64,000 nt of DNA, from the NCBI GenBank assembly GCA_033239525.1, contig BSYO01000019.1:3601087-3665086 (forward strand), written 5' to 3'. The position numbers were made by a program, and so were the translations under genes. Each line of letters begins with the position of its first letter. Position 1 is the stretch's first letter. Source of the DNA: Nepenthes gracilis (lineage: Eukaryota; Streptophyta; Magnoliopsida; Caryophyllales; Nepenthaceae). This document shows, one piece after another, positions 57,588-64,000 of this stretch. The notes under the pieces were generated by a model. The model was not told the DNA's origin. It worked only from the letters and a program-made list of their open reading frames with translations, and did not search any database.

Positions 57588-60279
57588 CTTTCACCTTTAA
57601 TTGTTTATTTTTTAAATAATTAGTGGTGAAAATTTTATTATAAAATTTTTGTTTTGTTAAAAATATTATCTAAAGTAATTAAATTATAATAGTTTTTTTT
57701 TTTAAATTAATAATTATAGAGAGCAGAAGAATGCATTATTGAACGAACGAGATGCTGGGACAGTCAATGACATTAGGTAGGAGATGTGGGATCCTTCCTA
57801 ACCACAGGTGCATTTAACATTGAAGATAACCTCAATCCTAGCAAATTTAAATTTCAAATTGTGTATCGGTTGTGCGGTGGTTTTGTACTTGTATTTATGA
57901 TTTGTTGATTTTTGACCCAAAAATATTAGTATTTTTGTGGTCTATTGGAAGGAAGTGAGGTTTCATTTGATGTGGAAATCTTGAGTAGTCCTAATATATA
58001 ATAAAACTTGAGTTTTCATGGAAGCAACCTCATTTTCAAGATCAATTGTAGTGAGGTGCAATTGGTTGTATTGACCTGGCATTATTTATTTATTTGTACC
58101 ATACCTAATATAATATGTTGATATTACGGGCTATTTTTGACGTAATACAAGACTTATATGTCTTGGTTCAACACCATACAAGAACCATGCCGTTATGGTT
58201 ATTATGTATGGCCGGATGGTGCCTTGATCATTGTATGCAAAATTTTATGTGTGGATGAGTAAGCATGATTCTTATCCGATGAGATCTTGTGCGGGTTTAT
58301 TTATATAAATATAAATATTATTTAAAAATATATTAAAAATAAAATTATATAAAATATTATTAAAAAGCCTTTGATATTAGGGATATTATTTATTTTATCG
58401 CTAGATGAGAATTTTTAAATATAATATAGTTTAAAAGTGTAAAAATTTTATGTTTAATCTCAATTAAGGCTTAATAACTAGAGGAGGTGTTATTTGTAGG
58501 TACTAATATTTTTGTTATGTTTTTGGGAATCATTCTCATTTGGCATTTGGCTATTTTAGAATATTTATCTAAGAAGGTGAACTAGAAAGCTCGTATATAA
58601 TTGTTCTATGTGTTTCTAATTTCAAAAATGAGCTTTGAGGATGTTTACCCCTAAAATTGTTGTAGTTTTGATATGATCTTGAACCGGACTTTAATGTGAT
58701 ATTTAATCAATCACCTTAAAATTGATACACATTTTTATTGATATTGAAAATGAGAAGTTTATTTGGCATATTTTGATGATACTATATGGTGGCTTTAAGA
58801 GGTTTTGTGTTGAGGTTTATGGTAGTATGAAAAATGTATGCTTTTAACAATCTGGTTATCTAAATGCTGATATGAGGTTATCTATGAATTATGCATAAGC
58901 GAATGTTAGGAAGTGGTAGGTTATTTGCAAGGTTTGAAACATGTCTTATTGTAAATTAAGGATATCGGGAGAATAATAAGGTTGCCTTCAAGATAAAGGT
59001 GCGGCCGTTGTGAGTATTGGCATATTTTCACAAGTATCTTTTGTGGACTGTATTGGATCTTTCACGTATTTGAGTCTATTTGTGATGGATTCATTAATGA
59101 TGTTTTGATTTGTTGAACCAATGAATTATCATAATTGTAAAGGGTTGTTTGTCATTGGCCACTTTTGCGAGTTGGTTAGTTTCTTCGATGGCATGTTTGT
59201 ATATAAGATTGAAGCTTTGATTGGAAATGTCATCGTTTGTTGCGCAGGTGCGTGATTTATTCGCCACATTAAACATTTTTTTCAACTTTAAGTGTTTATT
59301 TTTTAAATAATTAGTGAAATGATTTTGTTAATGATTTTTTAAAAATATAATTTAAAATAATTAAATTTTTAATAAATAGCTTTGAGGATGTATGATATTT
59401 TTTTTTTGATTGTGATTAGAAAGGAATTATTCACGAAAAAGAGACAATCCAAGTCCGTCAATGATATTAGGTAGGAGATTCGATTTGGATCCTTAGATAT
59501 TTGATTTAACGGTTGAGGACTTTGATTTGGTGGTGGTTTTTTTGAAGTGCATTAGACTTTGATTTGATTCCGAAATTACGGGGTAGAAAGATGGCCTCAA
59601 CCCCACCAAATGTGAATTTTAAAGCATATATCTTTTCTTGACTTTTATCCTGAAAAAAATATTAATATTTTTGTGAAATCCAAGAGTAAAACCCTTCAAA
59701 CGAGAAATAGATAGGGAAATTTGAATTTTCGGAAAGTCATATTTCATATATATGAGAATGTTGGAAAATATAATAGTTTAAATAAAAATAACTTGAAATA
59801 TTTGTAGCCTTGATTGGACGATCGAGAAGACTGAAGAGAAGAATTTCAAGTTTCGAGGCAAGTGCTAGATTGAGGTTGAGGTTAATGGGCTTATGAAGTT
59901 TTGCAATGAATTCGAGAAGTGGCATAGATTGGCATTGTTTGAGTTTGTGAGATCGGGATAATAAATGAAAATCGGTTATAGCTATTTTATGTTGGAATTT
60001 TGATTCCGATCTTGGGATAGAAAGATAAGGTGTTGATGATCGGATTTTTGGAAGAAAGATCAAGAACTTATTTTGTTATGCGTAAATTTGACGAAATTTT
60101 TTAAAAAAGATCAACGGATCTAATATTTTAATATTAAATTTTTATTTCGGACGTGGTGAAAATAAATTAAAATATTATAAAATTTTTGGGAATGATCGGA
60201 GGTGCGGATCCGAACCGAGTTGGAATTTAAAATAAAATGTTAATATATATATGTATTTTAATATAAAATAATAATAATG

Positions 60280-60311
<32 letters not shown>

Positions 60312-61140
60312 TAATTTTATTTTTTGAAATGAAAAGAAAAAGGAAAAAGAAAAAGAAAGGGGGAGAAGAATGTCGGGGAGAGAGAAGAGGGAAAAGGGGG
60401 ATTAGGGTTTAGGCGGCGGAGAAGGAAGAAGAGAGGAAGATTATACCGTTGAATGAAATCAAGCCGCCGGTGGTTGTTGGCGGCATTTGCAATGCGCGAT
60501 CGGTGGTTTAGTTGATTTCTTTCAACGTGAGGTAATTATTGAATACAAATTAGGTAATGAGCTTAATTAAGGAATACTATCTGGAGAAATATTTTAGTTG
60601 CATTTTAAATATTTTTTTAATAAATTAGCGTCTCATATATCCTCATTTAATAATGAATTAGATTATGATGTTAAAAATAGATGAATGAATATTTCATTTT
60701 ATGCTATTATATTTATAAAAAAATATTATATGTTTTATCGGTTGTGCGGTGGTTTTGTGGTATTTATGATTTGAGTTGACGATATATATATGTATGTTTG
60801 GTATCCTTTTTTCACTAACCATGCATCTTTGCAGGTGGGATTGTAAAAAATTAAGGAAGATGGGCCTACTTTCGTAAGGAAGATGAGGTATTGGCTACTT
60901 TATAATATCTTTATATATTTATCAAATCTTATAAAATTTAATATCCTAATATATAATAAAACTTGATAATAAGTAATATTTAATAGGATAATAAGTTAGT
61001 ACCATTGACAACTATTCATCTAGCAAGAATTAATCCAATATCACTTTTATAAAATTAAAAATATAGACAATACTATTAATCTAAAAATATATTAAAATGA
61101 ATATGATATAGATATATTTTTTTTAGATTTAGATATATAA
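57588..61140. other. Interleaved mosaic: 1-kb tandem units mixed with foreign segments
   Basis: The backbone is a near-identical second copy of 55508-57560. About 1.5 kb of extra sequence is spread through it in dozens of pieces from 4 to over 100 bp. Examples: CGGTTGTGCGGTGGTTTTGT at about 57869 and again at 60740; CCTAATATATAATAAAACTT at 57991 and 60943; a block at about 58194-58310. Several extras look like LTR sequence: 60075-60240, a purine-rich leader at 60330-60445, and the GGTCGTGACA end at 61421. See findings. Confidence 0.7.
60268..60311. repeat. (AAT)n microsatellite
   Basis: A run of about 14 AAT/ATA trinucleotides with one ATG interruption lies inside the mosaic, just before a purine-rich tract (60330-60445). 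Confidence 0.85.
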
Positions 61141-61427
61141 TAATATAGTAATACAAGACTTTTCAATGTTGTGGAGATATTACAATTTCAATAGTATATT
61201 AAAATCATTGCAAAATATTGGAGTTATTGCATTATGTGGATGAGTTGTTGTAAATTTGGATACTCCCTTGCCATGGTTACAGAGCAACCATTCTTATCCC
61301 ATGTGCGGGTTTTATTTAAATGTTTGATTGTCACATCCGGGATGGGTTATTGTTGATGATGGAAATATTATTATTTATTTTATTTTTGACCTGCGTATGT
61401 TGTGGTCCCGGGTCGTGACAGAAAAAT
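61141..61427 (+). repeat. LTR 3'-end remnant
   Basis: This stretch leads to TGGTCCCGGGTCGTGACA at 61421, the typical terminal sequence of chromovirus LTRs. Upstream, the LTR is fused into the mosaic. No gene. Confidence 0.45.
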
Positions 61428-61471
61428 TATCCTCATCCCCGACCACCACCACCTCCTGCTCCTGCTACATC
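61428..61471 (+). repeat. Inverted fragment of the O-methyltransferase 5' leader
   Basis: About 43 bp match, with few changes, the reverse complement of 31698-31745, the leader of the O-methyltransferase (shared words CGACCACCACCACC / AGACCACCACCACC and CTCCTGCTCCT). No methyltransferase coding sequence follows. It sits between an LTR end and a LINE. Confidence 0.7.
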
Positions 61472-61489
61472 AATATAAATCCACACTTA

Positions 61490-63300
61490 GAGAGAGTGGG
61501 GGGGGGTGTCTCTAAAACAAAAATGCAAAGCACCTATCTATTGCTGGTAGAGTTACACTCATTCAAGCAGTGGCTCAAGCAATCCCTAAGTAACTGATGC
61601 AAACTCTAGCCTTTCCCGAAAAGATATGCAATTAATTTGATTCTATCAATTGCAAAATTCTCTTGGATGAGTGGAAAATCCACTTGGTTTATTGGAATGA
61701 AGTATGAACACTTAAAAACCTTAGTAGTATTGGTTTGAGGAAAGCTGAATGAAACAACTTATCCCTCCTTGGCAAAATCAGCTGGGAACTCGTGCGTCGC
61801 TTTGACAAGCTAACGGCTCAAATCTTTAGAGTTAATTACCTTCATTTAGATAATTTCTTCATTGTCAAAAGTAATTTCAGAAGCTCTTACGCACAGTGCA
61901 TTATCCTTAAGACACGAATGCTCCTTATGCAAGGCATGAAGTTGTCCATTGGAAATGGTAACATCGTCAAGTTCTAGAAGGATAGGAATGTTGGGCAAAC
62001 TTCTCTTCTTCTTAAATCTGGCTCAATAATTATTGCAGCTGAAGCTGCATTGAAGGTTGTAGGCTAAATATCAACAAATGGTAAATCTAACTTCGACATT
62101 GTGAAGGAAAGGCTCACCAATGGTGGGATTTATTATTATGAGGAGTTCATAATAGTATCACATCACCCTCTAAGGATATTGCTATTTGGATCAGCTCTCA
62201 AGCAAGTACACTAAATTATCAACTTTCTCTCTCTTCGAGTAGGCTGATAGAGGTAACAATGGGTAATAGGAAAGAGTTTGGAAACTTAAATTTTATTGGC
62301 TTTTATTAAAAGGTAAAGTAATTACTTACAGGCAAAGAATGATAAGGAATCTCTCAAACTCTAAGGGTGTACTCATTGTGGGCTCTCTAAAATGATTAAT
62401 CACATTTTTTGAGAATATAGTATGGCTACATGGATTTGGAATCAATTGCTGGTTATATCTTTCCTCATTGCTGTAGAGCAATGTACAAGAATGAATCTAT
62501 TTTCAACTCTTTAACAAAAGTAAACGCTCCACCTCTTGCTTACTCTTGCGACTCTCTGGATCATATGAAAACGAAGGAACTTACTCATCTTGTGTTCCGA
62601 CTTGCATAAAGAACCCCCATTAACTGGGGTTATTTGGTAGTTAGCGAAGGACCTCAACAAGGTCCATTTCGCCAGCTAAGTGCTCACCTTTAGGAGGATG
62701 GATAACGATATACCAAGTAAGCTTCTCCCTCCACAAGATTACATCAATTTCAACATTGATACTTGTATCGTAGAGGATGAGTGGACAAGTTTTGGAGGAT
62801 ACAGCCACAACCATATCAGAAGGTGAGCTACTGATTTCAATGGCTTCTTAGGTGTCATCATAACCAAACTTAAGGCTTTTTTAATCATCCTTCAAATCAC
62901 TTGGAAGATGGACCTAAGAAAGATTGTCATTGAATCCAATTTATTTATTTCGGTGCAGAAAATTTAGGAGAGTATGGATAAAGATTACCCTAATCTGGGG
63001 TTCGTTATGAATTGTGGAGAGCTCATGGCTAGGAACTAGAAAATCTTGATCAACCACAGTCTAAGATAGGAAAAAACAGTTGCTGATTATATATTTAGAA
63101 CTAAGATAAACATATATACCAACTTCCATGCGTGAACACACCTCTTATAACAGCGGCATAGCTGATTGCTATCAACTTGGCACACCTTATGACTTCTTTT
63201 GACCCTCGCCCCAAGGGTATTGGCTAAGGAACTCAACCCAGCCTTCTAGTTTCCCCTCTATTCTTCTTTCCTTTCATTTTAGTGTTGTAACAAAATAAAA
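61490..63300 (+). pseudogene. 5'-truncated LINE (L1-like) ORF2: RT end, zinc region, RNase H
   Basis: With stops, the frames read LAGRVTLIQAVAQAIP, KIHLVYWNEV and GLRKAE (the end of the LINE reverse transcriptase), then SNFRSSYAQCIILKTR and SIGNGN. A zf-RVT-like region with CTHCGLSKMINHIF follows near 62370. An RNase H-like region (WKMDLRKIVIESN, about 62911-62949; KTVADYI, about 63077) and a DPRPKGIG tail end it. The 5' portion is missing. Its 3' end lies against the boundary of the duplicated O-methyltransferase segment. Confidence 0.75.
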
Positions 63301-63362
63301 TATGTTCTTAATTATTTATTTTATTCATTGTTCTTATGATATATATGAAAAAACGGGTTTGA

Positions 63363-64000
63363 TATATATGAGAGGCATAATAACAATAGCACAAAAGGCA
63401 ACATAATAGGAGAATGCAGATCAGTATAGATATAATATCAATATCTAAAATTTAAAGATGTGAGAAAATATAAGAGGTGAAAAACAAACAGTTATCTATT
63501 ATCGATGGTGAATGCATAACATTTAATTTTTTTAATATTTTTTCAAATTGTTAATGACTTACATATGAAATTTAACGAACAAATTAAACCATCCAACCAA
63601 CAAAATAAATTTGCTCGCTTTCTTATTCAATCCTTGAAAATTCAAACATAATATAAAATTAATTTAGTAGAATTTAATTCTTCTTTAGAAATTCCATGAC
63701 TTTCATATAATAAGCAGAACAAACTACTTTGAAACCTTGAAATCCCGCTCCTTTGGCAAAGCCCTCAAACTCATCCTCCGACCGCTCTTTTCCGCCGGGA
63801 TGGTGAGCCATCATGAGCGTGTCCATGTGAAAGAGTACCTTGGCTGTAGCAGTGCCTTCCGGCGTTGTTGGAAGGATAAACTCGCACACTATGACCTTCC
63901 CGTAGTCGGGAAGAGATGCATAACAGTTGCCCAATAATTTCATGCAGTGTTCATCGCTCCAATCATGGAATATCCCCTACCGAAATTCATTTCTAGCTAT
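63363..64000. repeat. Segmental duplication, copy 2 (partner 22667-23304)
   Basis: Same sequence as copy 1 with scattered substitutions, in the same orientation, continuing past the right window edge. Confidence 0.9.
63674..63976 (-). CDS. Last exon of a second O-methyltransferase gene (partial)
   Basis: It corresponds base for base to exon 4 of the first gene, with the same acceptor and stop. It keeps His269, Glu297 and Glu329. Protein differences from copy 1 are few: position 319 is Leu instead of His, SED replaces SKD after KER, and Tyr replaces His in the CSAYY segment. Exons 1-3 lie beyond the window, so integrity of the whole gene cannot be judged. Confidence 0.9.
   Translation of the reverse strand, partial: GIFHDWSDEHCMKLLGNCYASLPDYGKVIVCEFILPTTPEGTATAKVLFHMDTLMMAHHPGGKERSEDEFEGFAKGAGFQGFKVVCSAYYMKVMEFLKKN

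Larger units (their letters stand above)
49709..61140. repeat. Tandem family of about 1-kb AT-rich units, five copies
   Basis: The landmark TAAATAATTAGTG starts at 50001, 55531, 56531, 57613 and 59304. Subtracting the 4,470 bp of the copia insertion, unit spacing is about 1,060, 1,000, 1,082 and 1,691 bp. Shared blocks per unit include ATTTTAGTTGCATTTTAAAT and GACATTAGGTAGGAGATG. Units 4 and 5 (57588 onward) repeat units 2 and 3 almost exactly but with extra sequence scattered through them. No coding region was found. Confidence 0.8.

Noticed and set aside
59737..60063. 108-codon minus-strand frame
   Set aside because: It lies in the interleaved mosaic, has no recognisable family, and is cut by backbone segments present elsewhere as noncoding.

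Overview
This 64-kb window is nuclear DNA of a flowering plant, almost certainly a dicot. It is AT-rich intergenic sequence packed with nested LTR retrotransposons around one well-preserved host gene. Host coding sequence is limited to one complete four-exon SAM-dependent O-methyltransferase gene of the COMT type (minus strand, 31683 to 22978) and the last exon of a near-identical second copy at the right edge (63976 to 63674). Nothing prokaryotic, no CRISPR array and no convincing tRNA or rRNA gene was seen.

Layout. (1) 1-9589: a decayed Tat-lineage Ty3/gypsy element on the minus strand. Its 3' LTR lies beyond the left edge. It has gag-pol (8503 to 3051) and a convergent antisense ORF (471-2188). 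(2) 9590-11764: AT-rich spacer. (3) 11770-21763: a complete Tat-lineage element on the plus strand, with LTRs, PBS, PPT and a perfect 5-bp target duplication (ATCCA). It has the same design: gag-PR-RT-RNaseH-archaeal-type RNaseH-INT, then a 58-bp tandem array, then a spliced antisense ORF with its own promoter. Its coding regions carry stops and frameshifts. (4) 22667-31778: the O-methyltransferase gene. Its 6.8-kb first intron holds the 3' end and one LTR of a Tekay/Del-like chromovirus. (5) 33027-49708: a nest of chromovirus LTRs in both orientations, a truncated Sirevirus LTR, several tandem arrays rich in inverted GGTCAAC/GTTGACC motifs, a decayed chromovirus pol on the minus strand, and a plus-strand gag split by a solo LTR. 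(6) 49709-61140: a tandem family of about 1-kb AT-rich units. One unit is interrupted by a complete gag-only (TR-GAG type) Sirevirus-like copia element (50233-54697, target duplication GTAGT). The last two units are an unusual fine-scale mosaic with another sequence. (7) 61428-63300: a short inverted piece of the O-methyltransferase 5' leader, then a 5'-truncated LINE. (8) From 63363: start of the second copy of the O-methyltransferase segment, at a constant offset of 40,696 bp.

How it fits together. The host story is a direct segmental duplication of an O-methyltransferase gene, with about 32 kb of mobile DNA between the two copies. The enzyme keeps the COMT length and catalytic residues, but several substrate-pocket positions are changed, so its acceptor is probably not the usual lignin precursor. 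The retroelement story is two related Tat elements that share a convergent, spliced antisense gene with a common promoter motif, a pol-less Sirevirus, and an interleaved sequence block that is either an assembly artefact or a very unusual rearrangement.
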